Shown here piece after piece: positions 29,499 through 38,584 of a DNA stretch of 64,000 nt. Source of the stretch: a virus; IMG/VR virus record IMGVR_UViG_3300046777_001793, positions 56,529-120,528 of that record. One strand, 5' to 3'. Position numbers and translations under genes: made by a program. Every line of letters begins with the position of its first letter. Position 1 is the first letter of the stretch. The notes below the pieces were generated by a model, which was given only the letters and a program-made list of their open reading frames with translations, was not told the DNA's origin and did no database searches.

Positions 29499-30284
29499 AT
29501 GAGTGAAATTATTTTGCCAAAGAAACCTATAAAAAGTAGGTTAGTTAACCCAAGTCCATTATTAATATTTGGTCCGCCAAAAATTGGTAAAACAACTTCT
29601 GTTGCTGCATTGGAAAACTGTTTAGTAATAAACTGTGAAGATCCAATTCAAACTGCAGATGGTATGGTAATGTATGCAGAGAATCTAAAAGTGTTTAGAC
29701 AAATCTTAAATGCAATCATCAAAGAAGGATGTCCTTATGATTACATTGCCATTGATACAATTACAAAGCTTGAAGAGTTCTGTGTTGTTAGAGCAGAAGA
29801 AATCTATGCTAATTCACCAGTTGGTTCTGGTTGGATTAAACGTGATGAAGCTGGTAAGTTACTTGCTACATCTGGTAAAGCAAAGTATAAAAGTATTTTG
29901 TTCCTTCCAAATGGTAGCGGTTATCAATATTTACGCCAAGCTTTTGATGAAATCATTACGCTAATCAAAAAGGCTGCTAAACATATCATCTATATTGGTC
30001 ACGTTAAACAAGCTAATATTTTAAAAGATGGTGTAGAATTTACATCACAAGATATTAACCTTGTTGGTAAAAACAAACAGGCTATTTCAGCTGATGCTCA
30101 AGCTATAGCATACATGCGTAGAGTTGGTGGTAAAAATTTACTTTGTTTCCAACCATCTGATGATGTACTTGCAGGTTGTAAAGTTAGAAGACTTGAAGGT
30201 AAAGAAATAGTGGTTAGTGAATATGATGAAGAAGGAAATTTAGTTTCTCATTGGGATGAGATATATTTAAAAGAAGAAAAATAA
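29499..30284 (+). CDS. Sak4-like RecA-family ATPase (AAA_24 type)
   Basis: 261 residues. P-loop FGPPKIGKTTSVAAL at about 24-38 and Walker B YDYIAIDTITKLEEF. It has the compact RecA core seen in Sak4-type single-strand annealing proteins and AAA_24 phage ATPases. With the SSB immediately downstream and a RecE-like nuclease at 37100, this gives a full set for single-strand-annealing recombination. Strand annealing itself is inferred from the family and the neighbours. Confidence 0.7.
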   Translation: MSEIILPKKPIKSRLVNPSPLLIFGPPKIGKTTSVAALENCLVINCEDPIQTADGMVMYAENLKVFRQILNAIIKEGCPYDYIAIDTITKLEEFCVVRAEEIYANSPVGSGWIKRDEAGKLLATSGKAKYKSILFLPNGSGYQYLRQAFDEIITLIKKAAKHIIYIGHVKQANILKDGVEFTSQDINLVGKNKQAISADAQAIAYMRRVGGKNLLCFQPSDDVLAGCKVRRLEGKEIVVSEYDEEGNLVSHWDEIYLKEEK

Positions 30285-30315
30285 TTAATAAGTTTAACAA
30301 TTAAAAATAAAAATC

Positions 30316-31128
30316 ATGTGTGCATTAAAAACTAAAGGAGTAGCTAAAAGTGGAGTTTCTAAAGAGTTAAGACCAGGAAACAGAGTAGCAAGAATTTTCT
30401 CAATTGCATTAACAAAACCAGCATTTGCTAAAGAAGGAACACCAGAGTTCTATTTAGAAGCTGTGTTAGAAGGTGAACATTTAGATAACTTTGAAGGGTT
30501 TGATATTGAGTTTGGTAAACCAGAGAAAGGTAAATTCAAAGGTCAATCTGCAAAAGTTAAGTTGAGTAAATATACTTTCAAAGACTTCAAAAAGAAAGAT
30601 GGTGAAGTAGTTCCATTGGAAGAACAAGTAATGCAATTGTTACACCGTTTAGCAACAGCATTAGGAAATCCAGGATGGTTAGATTCAATGGATGGTAAGT
30701 GTGATAACATTCAACAATTAGTTGGAGAGTTTAACCGTAACACAGCATTCAAACAAAAGTATTTGAACTGGTGTTTAGGTGGTAAAGAAAAGACTGTTGA
30801 AGTTAACGGTAAATTTTATCCAAGATATTATTTACACGTTCCACCATATAAAGACAGAGCTGGTGTTGTGATTTGTGAAACACCTTATGCAGATCCAAAA
30901 GACACATCAACAACTGTAACTGTTTTCAACAAAGACTTACACGTTGAGAAAGAAGAAAGTGCTCAACCATCTGCAGCATTTAATTCAACAGCAGAGTTTG
31001 ATGCAAATGATGAGTTTGTTGATGTAGAAGATAACGCAACTGAAACAACTACTGATTCAGCATTTGAAATTGATGATGATGCATTCAGCATTGATGATGA
31101 TTCTTTTGAAGTAGAAGATGCGTTCTAA
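30316..31128 (+). CDS. ssb: Single-stranded DNA-binding protein
   Basis: 270 residues. An OB-fold-like body with RPGNRVARIFSIALTKPAF and FKGQSAKVKLSKYTFKDF is followed by a beta-rich stretch containing KFYPRYYLHVPPYKDR. It ends in a long Asp/Glu tail (EIDDDAFSIDDDSFEVEDAF). The acidic C-terminal tail is the hallmark of SSB proteins that recruit partners. Position next to the Sak4-like ATPase and primase fits the call. Not a close match to E. coli SSB; it is of the longer phage type. A strong terminator follows. Confidence 0.65.
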   Translation: MCALKTKGVAKSGVSKELRPGNRVARIFSIALTKPAFAKEGTPEFYLEAVLEGEHLDNFEGFDIEFGKPEKGKFKGQSAKVKLSKYTFKDFKKKDGEVVPLEEQVMQLLHRLATALGNPGWLDSMDGKCDNIQQLVGEFNRNTAFKQKYLNWCLGGKEKTVEVNGKFYPRYYLHVPPYKDRAGVVICETPYADPKDTSTTVTVFNKDLHVEKEESAQPSAAFNSTAEFDANDEFVDVEDNATETTTDSAFEIDDDAFSIDDDSFEVEDAF

Positions 31129-31149
31129 ATAAATAAATAAATAAATATA

Positions 31150-31180
31150 AAGCCTGTTCATTTGTTGGACAGGCTTTTTT
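31150..31180 (+). terminator. Rho-independent terminator
   Basis: AAGCCTGT (31150-31157), an 11-base loop, ACAGGCTT (31169-31176), then T-rich. It separates the SSB from the primase unit. Confidence 0.9.
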
Positions 31181-31191
31181 ATTTTTGTCAC

Positions 31192-32187
31192 ATGGCATTA
31201 AGAACAAAAAGATTTACTCCAACTCAATTACCATTTTCTTCTGAAATATTATTTGAAAAGATACTTAACTTAAATGAAAAGTTAACAGGTCAATCTGTAA
31301 AAATAAAATCAATATTAAACCCTAAAGATACTGATCCTTCAATGATAATTTTCTTTGATGGAGAAACAAACATTTATAGATTCAAAGATTTTTCAGCAGA
31401 TAAATATGGTGATATAATAGATTTAATTAGTTGTATATACAACCTTGATAGAGTAAAAGCTTATTACAAACTATTGGATATATGTGAGTCAAAAGAATTT
31501 GAAGGCATTGAAAAAATTAATACAAGTGATGTAGTTAAAATAGAAACTAAAATCACTAGATATAAAATTGCTCAATGGAAAAATAGAGATGAAGAATATT
31601 GGAGTCAATATAATATTTCACCTTTCTTTTTACAGCATTACAACATTAAACCAATAGAAAAATATGAGATGACAAAAGTTCAAGGAGATAAAAAATGGTC
31701 CTATATATTTGAACAAGCTTTTGTCTATGGATATTTTACAAAGGATAATAAACTGTATAAAATTTATTCCCCTAAAGTAAAAGATAACAAGTTCATTAAA
31801 ATAAAAAACAACATCTTACAAGGTGAAGAACAACTAAAGTTTGAACAACCTTATCTCATAATGCTTTCATCAATGAAAGATATGGGTGCATTTTATGCAT
31901 TAAAGTTTAAAGGGTTTGAGTTTGTTGCACCAGATAGCGAGAACACTTATATCAACAAAGACAAAATAGATTTCTTTAAAAGTAAATACAAGAAAATATT
32001 TACACTCTTTGATAATGATATTGCTGGAATGAAAGCTATGAAAAAATATCAAGAGCTTTATCAAATACCTTACATTCATTTCAATGTAGAAAAAGATGTT
32101 GCTGAATGTGTTAAACAACATGGAATTGAAAGTACTAGAGTATTTATGAAATCAAAATTGCAAAATGCTATTAGAAAAGAAAATTAA
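31192..32187 (+). CDS. DnaG-type DNA primase (TOPRIM)
   Basis: 331 residues from ATG 31192, a few bases after the terminator. The N-terminal region (about 35-80: NPKDTDPSMIIFF, YRFKDFSADKYGDIIDLI) matches the DnaG zinc-domain surroundings (DxxPS, F.C..G..GD.I) but lacks the Cys ligands, so it does not bind zinc in the usual way. The C-terminal TOPRIM carries FTLFDNDIAGMKAMKKYQ with the metal-binding D274 and D276, and KDVAE near 301-305. It makes RNA primers for the PolB enzyme. Confidence 0.8.
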   Translation: MALRTKRFTPTQLPFSSEILFEKILNLNEKLTGQSVKIKSILNPKDTDPSMIIFFDGETNIYRFKDFSADKYGDIIDLISCIYNLDRVKAYYKLLDICESKEFEGIEKINTSDVVKIETKITRYKIAQWKNRDEEYWSQYNISPFFLQHYNIKPIEKYEMTKVQGDKKWSYIFEQAFVYGYFTKDNKLYKIYSPKVKDNKFIKIKNNILQGEEQLKFEQPYLIMLSSMKDMGAFYALKFKGFEFVAPDSENTYINKDKIDFFKSKYKKIFTLFDNDIAGMKAMKKYQELYQIPYIHFNVEKDVAECVKQHGIESTRVFMKSKLQNAIRKEN

Positions 32188-32497
32188 AATCTTAGATTAT
32201 TTAAAGTCTAATGATTTAGAATTAAAAAAATTAGGAACTACTATCTTAGAAAATCACCAAAGTCCTCAAATTAATGTTTGGTTTTATTTAAAGCTACCAA
32301 AAGAATTAAGAGAACCTATATTTAAAGATTTAGACAGCTCTTTAAAATTTCATTACTACGTAAAGAAACATTATGAAGAAATGGATAATGATTCTAAACA
32401 AGAATATTGGAATTGGATAATTGTTACTCATGCAAGAGCAATAATGCCTGAAAAAGATAAGATAGATTTAAAAGAAATACATGCATTCTTTAAGTAA
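32165..32497 (+). CDS. Hypothetical protein, 110 aa
   Basis: MLLEKKIKILDYLKSNDLEL, then aromatic helices (YYVKKHYEEMDNDSKQEYWN). It overlaps the primase by 23 bases and the next gene by 17. No motif; possibly a primase partner by position. Confidence 0.55.
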   Translation: MLLEKKIKILDYLKSNDLELKKLGTTILENHQSPQINVWFYLKLPKELREPIFKDLDSSLKFHYYVKKHYEEMDNDSKQEYWNWIIVTHARAIMPEKDKIDLKEIHAFFK

Positions 32498-33659
32498 AAT
32501 TTGCAAAGATTTAATCTTTGAACAACCGTTTTACGGATATGTATTATTAGGATTACAAAAAGAATTTAGTACCAAAGTTCCAACAGCAGGAGTAGGTATT
32601 AATGGGATTAACTTTAAGTTATATATTAACCCAGAATTTTGGTCAACTTTAAATGAAAGTCAAAAGAAAGGACTTATTATGCATGAGTTAATGCATGTAG
32701 TATTTTTTCATTTAACTGATTTTAAACATTTGAAAAATGCTGAAGTGTCTAACATAAGCAAAGACATTGAAATCAATCAAAAGATTCCAAGAGATATGTT
32801 ACCAGCTGAAGGTTGTTTTCTTGAAGATTTTTTAGAATATGGATTAGAACCTAATGAAGGTACTAACACCTATTACAAAAAGTTAATGCAAAACAATGAT
32901 GTAAAAGAACAGTTAGGTGGTGAAGCACAAGGTTCAGGTGCAAGTCAATTTCAAAATGGAAATGGTAAACCTATACCTGTTCCAGAACATAACTGGGGAG
33001 AGATTGAAAATGCATCTGAAAGTCAAGTCAAGTTAATGGAAAGACAACTTGCTGAAGTTTTAGATAACGCTATAGAACAGGTAAAAAAATCTCAAGGAAA
33101 ATATCCTAAAGATATTGAAAAAAGAATTCAAAAAATTCTTAAACCTGATCCACCAAAGTTTAATTGGAAAGCATACCTTAAAAGATTTGTAGGAAGTTCA
33201 ATTAAAACTTCTATGAAAAAAACTATGCGTAAAAAGTCATTGAGATTTGAACATGATTTTGGATTAAAAGTAATACAATACTCAAGTGTTCTTGTTGGTA
33301 TAGACAGTTCTGCATCTGTTTCTAATAAAGAAATACATGAGTTCTTAAATGAATTACATCACATGTATAAATCAGGAAATGATTTTACCCTTATTTTTGC
33401 AGATACAGAAATGCAAGAACCTATTAAGTATAACCCAAAGAAAGAACTCATACTTAAAAAGCGTGGCGGAACTTCATTTGATCCAATAGTAGATTACTAT
33501 AGAGCAAACAGAAATAAATATTCTACTTTGATATATCTTACAGATGGTGAAGCACCAGTTCCAAGAAACCCTGTAAAGAATATGCTGTGGGTATTATCAA
33601 CAATTAGTAGTGATGCAGATCACTTAAAACAATGTGGTAAAGTAATTAAATTAAACTAA
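32481..33659 (+). CDS. Zincin plus VWA-like protein (DUF2201 type)
   Basis: 392 residues. The N-terminal half contains the zinc motif LIMHELMHVVFFH (H68, E69, H72) in the DUF2201 setting (PEFW..L...Q+KGL). The C-terminal half is a VWA-like domain with the MIDAS elements GIDSSASVS, KRGGTSFDP and IYLTDGEAPVP. Bacterial proteins of this architecture are typically encoded beside a MoxR-family AAA+ ATPase and act in chaperone-like assembly or maturation. A MoxR ATPase is present here at 34996. ATG overlaps with both neighbours. Confidence 0.85.
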   Translation: MHSLSKICKDLIFEQPFYGYVLLGLQKEFSTKVPTAGVGINGINFKLYINPEFWSTLNESQKKGLIMHELMHVVFFHLTDFKHLKNAEVSNISKDIEINQKIPRDMLPAEGCFLEDFLEYGLEPNEGTNTYYKKLMQNNDVKEQLGGEAQGSGASQFQNGNGKPIPVPEHNWGEIENASESQVKLMERQLAEVLDNAIEQVKKSQGKYPKDIEKRIQKILKPDPPKFNWKAYLKRFVGSSIKTSMKKTMRKKSLRFEHDFGLKVIQYSSVLVGIDSSASVSNKEIHEFLNELHHMYKSGNDFTLIFADTEMQEPIKYNPKKELILKKRGGTSFDPIVDYYRANRNKYSTLIYLTDGEAPVPRNPVKNMLWVLSTISSDADHLKQCGKVIKLN

Positions 33660-33964
33660 TGAAAAAACTATTTATAGCATTATCATTAATAGCAACAAGT
33701 TGTGTTACTAGTAATCAAGAAAAAGACATCAGAATTTATTATCAAAATGGTTCTGTTGAAGATTTAACAATCAGTACAGAACATGGGTATTCTGATCAAA
33801 TTGGCGGTAGAGAAGCAACAATTTATTTTCATAATGGATGTTTGTATAGAAGTCACCAAGAAACTAAATATGATGCAAACTTTACAAGTTGTATCAGATG
33901 TGGTGTAAAGAACTTTGAAGTTCTTGAAATAAGAAATATTAAAATCAAAAAAGATGGTGAGTAA
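33659..33964 (+). CDS. Lipoprotein, 101 aa
   Basis: Signal peptide MKKLFIALSLIATSC with lipobox IATSC, then VTSNQEKDIRIYY. A beta-rich mature part with three further Cys (NGCLYRSH, TSCIRCGVKNF) that could form a disulfide or bind metal. TAATG coupling to the VWA gene. Possibly a surface lipoprotein; role unknown. Confidence 0.65.
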   Translation: MKKLFIALSLIATSCVTSNQEKDIRIYYQNGSVEDLTISTEHGYSDQIGGREATIYFHNGCLYRSHQETKYDANFTSCIRCGVKNFEVLEIRNIKIKKDGE

Positions 33965-34136
33965 CATTGATGAACAAGACATAATAAATGTCGCAAAAGG
34001 CATTAATAAAGAATTAAGTGCTGAACAAATAAACAAAGTATTGCACATGTATCCACATGAAGAAGAATGTGATCCAACAGGAACATGGAATTTAATTGTA
34101 GAACATTGTATCTACAAAGTGATTAATGAAAACTAA
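33954..34136 (+). CDS. Small hypothetical protein, 60 aa
   Basis: MVSNIDEQDIINVAKGINKE, then MYPHEEECDPTGTWNLIVEH. The D.TGTWN..VE..IY pattern is common in small phage proteins. It overlaps the next gene by 11 bases. Function unknown. Confidence 0.6.
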   Translation: MVSNIDEQDIINVAKGINKELSAEQINKVLHMYPHEEECDPTGTWNLIVEHCIYKVINEN

Positions 34137-34983
34137 AGTTTTAAAATCATTACAAATTCTTCCTTCAGGTAGGTCAACAGATTTTATTATGCCTTCAATA
34201 ATATTTGGTTGTGGGTATGACTGTTTATACTGTTACTGTAAAAGACATGTTAATGATGGCTTTGTTGTATCAGAAAACATATCACAAATACTATCTGAAG
34301 TAAACGCACATGCATTCTTTGCAGATGTAAAGAAACCAAATCAAACACATCCTGAATACATAACGTATGACATTGGTTGTAATTCAGATATGGCTTTACA
34401 TTTAAAGCACTATCCTTGGGAAACAATATTTGATTTCTTTAAAGAACATCCTATTGCCATGGGTAGTTTTGCTACAAAGTATGTAAACAAAAGATTGTTA
34501 GAATACAATCCTGAAAGAAAAATAAGAATAAGGTTTAGCTTAATGCCAGAACCTTATAGACAAATTCTTGAACCCAAAACTTCATCTATTGCAGAACGCA
34601 TTGATGCAATCAACTTATTTGCTAAAGCTGGATATGATGTCCATGTAAATTTTAGTCCAGTAATTGTTGTAAAGGGTTGGGCCAAAGAATATGAAAGATT
34701 ATTTCATCAACTTAATGTAGGTGTAGATGATGCTTTAAAACAAAATGTACTTGCTGAAGTTATCTTCTTAACCCATAACATAAAAAAGCATGAAGTAAAC
34801 CTACAGGTTGATCCTATAGGTGAAAGTTTATTATGGAATCCTAAAATACAAGAACGTAAAATCTCTCAATTTGGTGGAGAGAATATAAGATATGCAAAAG
34901 GATTTAAAAGAAATTGCATAGAGGACTTTATAGAAGCACATGATTCTATAATCAGTTGGAACACAATACGTTATATTTTCTAA
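34126..34983 (+). CDS. Radical SAM protein, spore-photoproduct-lyase-like
   Basis: 285 residues. The cluster motif FGCGYDCLYCYC has C29, C33 and C36 for the 4Fe-4S cluster. Downstream are YITYDIGCNSDMAL, RIRFSLMPEPYRQILEPKTS, AERIDAINLFAKAGY and VNFSPVIVVKGWAKEY. This order is that of the SPL family (R.SLmP....E..TSS..eRi.A...L..aGY.v...fSPvi...gW). SPL repairs UV-made thymine dimers; other members are uncharacterised. Shorter than B. subtilis SplB (342 aa). It lies between a zincin-VWA gene and a MoxR gene, so its target could also be a protein. Confidence 0.75.
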   Translation: MKTKVLKSLQILPSGRSTDFIMPSIIFGCGYDCLYCYCKRHVNDGFVVSENISQILSEVNAHAFFADVKKPNQTHPEYITYDIGCNSDMALHLKHYPWETIFDFFKEHPIAMGSFATKYVNKRLLEYNPERKIRIRFSLMPEPYRQILEPKTSSIAERIDAINLFAKAGYDVHVNFSPVIVVKGWAKEYERLFHQLNVGVDDALKQNVLAEVIFLTHNIKKHEVNLQVDPIGESLLWNPKIQERKISQFGGENIRYAKGFKRNCIEDFIEAHDSIISWNTIRYIF

Positions 34984-34995
34984 TCAATTTTTAAA

Positions 34996-36174
34996 ATGGA
35001 AGCAACTAAATTATCAAGTAAAGAGTTAAAAGAAGTATTAACTCACGTTATTAATAACAACAAAGTTATTCAAGGACAAAACAAAAAACCTGTATCAGTA
35101 TCTATATTGGGTCATGCAGGGTTAGGTAAAACAACTTTGGTTGAAGAACTTCAAAAAGAATTAAAAATAAATCATTTTGAATATATTAACCTTGCACAGA
35201 TAGATGAGTTAGGTGACTTAGTTGGTATTCCAATTAAACAATATTGGTTGACTACACCACAAGGAAAAGGAAAATGGATAGATGAAACTATCATAGAACA
35301 ATATGCAAAAGAAGGATGGACTATCACAAATAATTCAAGAATGAGTTATGCTAAACCTCAATTTATTGCAGGTAAAGGTGAAAATGGTATCTTATTACTT
35401 GATGACTATACACGTTGTCAACCAAGATTTATGCAAGCAGTAATGGAAATTATTTCTAAACAAGAATATATTTCTTGGAAGCTTCCTAAAAATTGGACTG
35501 TAATATGTACAGAAAATCCTGATGATGGAACTTATAATGTAAGTGATACAGATCCAGCAGCACAGTCAAGAAAGCTAACATTTGAATTAAAGTATGATGC
35601 TGAATCATGGGCTGAATGGGCTGAAAAGAATGGTGTAGATAGAAGATGTATTTCTTTTATGTTGTTGAATCCAGAAATAATTAAAACAGAAACACCTCAT
35701 ATTAATCCACGTTCACTTACAAAGTTCTTTGATACCTTAACAACTATTGCAGACTTTGAATCTAACCTTTCTCTTGTAAGAACATTAGCAGAAGGTGCTG
35801 TAGGATCTGAAGTTGCATCTTTATTTTGTTCATTCATTAATAACAAGATGGATAAGATGATTTCTCCTGAAAGAATAATGGACACTACAATTTCATTTGA
35901 AGCTATTCAAGATGAAATTAAAGAGTTGATTAAAGAAGGTTTGGATTATAGAGCAGACTTAGCATTTGTTGTAACAACAAGATTGATTAACTATCTAGCA
36001 TTTACATTAGATAAAGTTACACCAAAACATATTGATAGACTTGCTGATTTAATTAAATCAAATTGTTTAGGTACAGATTTAAAATTTGTATTAGCTAAAA
36101 AAGTTACTAATCAAGACAACAGATATAATGCACTATTAGTTCATTCAGAAGTTGTTGATATAATTTTAGAATAA
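34996..36174 (+). CDS. MoxR-family AAA+ ATPase
   Basis: 392 residues. P-loop LGHAGLGKTTLVEEL with K45, an E..N..Q..E..DLVG sensor-side element typical of MoxR, Walker B GILLLDDYTRC, then PRFMQAVMEII, WTVICTENPDDGTYNVSDTD and RKLTFELKYD. MoxR ATPases act with VWA proteins to insert metals or assemble complexes; the VWA-like partner is at 32481. Followed directly by the 307-aa gene with TAATG overlap. Confidence 0.85.
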   Translation: MEATKLSSKELKEVLTHVINNNKVIQGQNKKPVSVSILGHAGLGKTTLVEELQKELKINHFEYINLAQIDELGDLVGIPIKQYWLTTPQGKGKWIDETIIEQYAKEGWTITNNSRMSYAKPQFIAGKGENGILLLDDYTRCQPRFMQAVMEIISKQEYISWKLPKNWTVICTENPDDGTYNVSDTDPAAQSRKLTFELKYDAESWAEWAEKNGVDRRCISFMLLNPEIIKTETPHINPRSLTKFFDTLTTIADFESNLSLVRTLAEGAVGSEVASLFCSFINNKMDKMISPERIMDTTISFEAIQDEIKELIKEGLDYRADLAFVVTTRLINYLAFTLDKVTPKHIDRLADLIKSNCLGTDLKFVLAKKVTNQDNRYNALLVHSEVVDIILE

Positions 36175-37097
36175 TGAAGGCAATTGTTGTTCCATTTAAC
36201 GCAAGTCATGAAATGGATTTAAGTAGAACAGGAAAAGTAGTTTCATTAACTATAACAGAAAAAGGAAGTAATGGAGAACAAATAATTCCTAGAAGTCAGG
36301 TATTACTTCAATATCAATCAGAAAATTTAAATATTGTTGGTGCTCCTAGATATATTGATATACCTTCAAATTGGAAAAATAAAAAAGGTTTAAATATTAA
36401 AGTAGTAAAGCAAAATCAGATTAAAAGGTTTATAGTTGCAGACTATGAACCTTTTATACATTCAAAAAACTTATCACATGTAGAGTTATTAACACTTCAA
36501 CTTTGGGCTAGTAATACATTTGATATATGGAATATTAGTAATGGAGAACCATGTGTATTACTTTTTGATGCTAGTGACAAAATAATTAGAAATAATCCAG
36601 CTTTAAGTGAATTATTACATTCAGAAGAGATTGCAATGGGAGCAATAAACGCAATAATGTCTAATATTGATGAGATTCCTGTTAGTGAATATAATTTATT
36701 GTTGTTTGAAACTAGAGCAATGATTGATGCGGAAAAATACAAAAAATTAAAATCATTTATTGGAACAGATAATGAAAGCATGCTATTAAAAATTATAGAT
36801 TCATGCAATATGGCAATATCAATTACTGAAGTATTATTACTTTTTAATGAAATTCATTTAACTGATAAACATAAAACTTTAATTAATAAGTTACCAAGGT
36901 TAAAAAAAATAATGGGAAAGTTTATTAACAATGCTTATTTTAAAATAGATGAAATTGTTGATTATTCAGAAATGATTAAAGGTAGAACTTTAGGTAATGA
37001 TGAAAAATTATTTATTGCTGAAAACTTTAAAACTAACGTTATAAAAAGTAACACGTTTGATGTAAAATTTAAATTAAAACAACGCTTAAATAAATAA
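36174..37097 (+). CDS. Hypothetical protein, 307 aa
   Basis: Coupled by TAATG to the MoxR gene and 2 bases before the RecE-like gene. The first part is beta-rich (TGKVVSLTITEKGSNGEQ, SQVLLQYQSENLNIVG). The rest is helical with LLLFNEIHLTDKHKTLINK and basic end (KFKLKQRLNK). No P-loop, zinc site or membrane helix. It may be a third component of the MoxR-VWA group by position. Family not recognised. Confidence 0.6.
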   Translation: MKAIVVPFNASHEMDLSRTGKVVSLTITEKGSNGEQIIPRSQVLLQYQSENLNIVGAPRYIDIPSNWKNKKGLNIKVVKQNQIKRFIVADYEPFIHSKNLSHVELLTLQLWASNTFDIWNISNGEPCVLLFDASDKIIRNNPALSELLHSEEIAMGAINAIMSNIDEIPVSEYNLLLFETRAMIDAEKYKKLKSFIGTDNESMLLKIIDSCNMAISITEVLLLFNEIHLTDKHKTLINKLPRLKKIMGKFINNAYFKIDEIVDYSEMIKGRTLGNDEKLFIAENFKTNVIKSNTFDVKFKLKQRLNK

Positions 37098-37099
37098 AA

Positions 37100-38131
37100 A
37101 TGAAAGAGTTAAATGACAATGAATTGCTAAATGAAAGCAATTTTTATGAAGGAGTAAATAATTTATTCCTTAGTCCAAGTGCATTAAAGATGTTATTGGA
37201 AACACCTGCAAAGTATTATGACTACTATGTGTTAGGTAACAAAGAAAAGAAGAGTGCAAAATTCTTTGATGAAGGAACATTAGTTCATGCATTAGTATTA
37301 GAACCAGACACAGTTAATGAGAAGTTTGTTAAGATGGGAATTAGTACACCATCTGATTCTACAAAAGCTTGTCTTGATCATTTGTTATCATTAGAAAGAA
37401 ATGCTTCTGAACTTGAAGAATACACAGAAGAAATCATTGATTACTTAAAAGAAATTAATCTTCACCAATCACTTGTTGATGACAAGAAACCAGGTAAAGA
37501 TGGTAAGATGTACACAGGTGATGAAAAAAGAATTGCTAAAATCATCAATGAAAATTCTTGTGAATATTTTAAATTGATGGTTGAAGGTAGAGATAAAGTA
37601 ATTGTTGATGCTGCTATGTGGGATAGATGTTATGCTAAAGCAGAAGAAATATTGAAACACCCATACGTTAAAAGATTACTTGAAGAAACACCAACTGATG
37701 AAATAAGAACAGAGTTGGAATTAAGTGCAAAGATTGAAGATGTTAAGTATGGTATTAAAGGTATCCTTGACATTATCAAAGTTGATAAAACTGAAAAGAA
37801 AATCTACGTTGCAGATTTAAAAACATCTTCAGGAAATTTAAAAGCATTTCCTGATTCTGTTGAGAAATATGGTTACTGGTTACAAGGTGCAATATATTCT
37901 GCTTTAGCAAAATCATTAGCAGTTGGTGGTGCTATGAATTATTCTGTTGAAGTTAGTTTCATTGTAATAGATAACAACAACCAAGTATATCCATTTGTTG
38001 TTACAGAAAAATCATTGGTAGAGTGGAGAATTAGAATGTATGAATTAATTAACAAAGAAATTGATTATCATATCACAAATAAAGATTTCACTTTACCTTA
38101 TGAGTATGCAAACAATTTAATAACTTTGTAA
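37100..38131 (+). CDS. RecE-like (PD-(D/E)XK) exonuclease
   Basis: 343 residues. The N-terminal substrate region SPSALKMLLETPAKYYDYYV and FDEGTLVHALVLEPDTVNEK is the familiar RecE/exonuclease VIII lead (S.S.L..LL..P..Y, G...H.lvLEP). The nuclease core ELELSAKIEDVKYGIKGILDII, IYVADLKTSSGNLKAF and EKYGYWLQGAIYSALA gives the E...G.(K/D)...D........DLKT..........YW.Q...Y signature, with catalytic D and K in ADLKT. It would resect 5' ends, giving ssDNA for the Sak4-like protein. Confidence 0.8.
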   Translation: MKELNDNELLNESNFYEGVNNLFLSPSALKMLLETPAKYYDYYVLGNKEKKSAKFFDEGTLVHALVLEPDTVNEKFVKMGISTPSDSTKACLDHLLSLERNASELEEYTEEIIDYLKEINLHQSLVDDKKPGKDGKMYTGDEKRIAKIINENSCEYFKLMVEGRDKVIVDAAMWDRCYAKAEEILKHPYVKRLLEETPTDEIRTELELSAKIEDVKYGIKGILDIIKVDKTEKKIYVADLKTSSGNLKAFPDSVEKYGYWLQGAIYSALAKSLAVGGAMNYSVEVSFIVIDNNNQVYPFVVTEKSLVEWRIRMYELINKEIDYHITNKDFTLPYEYANNLITL

Positions 38132-38142
38132 AAAATTATTTT

Positions 38143-38520
38143 ATGTCAGAACAAAACCAACCAAAATCAATGATGATTGTTAGTCAAGATTACATGGATC
38201 AACCTACATTTGGAATGATTCCTGTAACTAATGATTGTCCATTTGTGGAAGTAGTATTCCTACCAAACACACAACAGTTAGCTGTAATGTCTAAAACAAC
38301 AAAAGAAACTTTTCATTTCTTTTCAAGACTAGATGACAACGGTGATCCAATTCCTGCAAAAAGAAGAGTAGAAACAAGAGCACCATACAAACAAGAAAGA
38401 AAATTAATTAATACTTTCTATGAGTATTATTTAAAAGATGCAAAAGATATTCGTCAGTTCCTTGACCTTTTTGCAATCAACCCAGACTCAAACTTGGTTG
38501 ATACTTTCATGAAAAAATAA
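38143..38520 (+). CDS. Hypothetical protein, 125 aa
   Basis: MSEQNQPKSMMIVSQDYMDQ, then FVEVVFLPNTQQLAVMSKTT and a helical end (INTFYEYYLKDAKDIRQFL). A mixed alpha/beta small protein with no motif. Followed by a strong terminator just before the polymerase gene. Confidence 0.6.
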   Translation: MSEQNQPKSMMIVSQDYMDQPTFGMIPVTNDCPFVEVVFLPNTQQLAVMSKTTKETFHFFSRLDDNGDPIPAKRRVETRAPYKQERKLINTFYEYYLKDAKDIRQFLDLFAINPDSNLVDTFMKK

Positions 38521-38536
38521 ACCATTAATATTTACT

Positions 38537-38573
38537 AAAATGGCGAGATTCTTATTGATTCTCGCCATTTTTT
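38537..38573 (+). terminator. Rho-independent terminator
   Basis: A 12-bp stem AAAATGGCGAGA (38537-38548) with TCTCGCCATTTT (38560-38571) and an 11-base loop, followed by further T. The polymerase start lies 12 bases beyond. Confidence 0.9.
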
Positions 38574-38584
38574 ATCTCTAAAAT

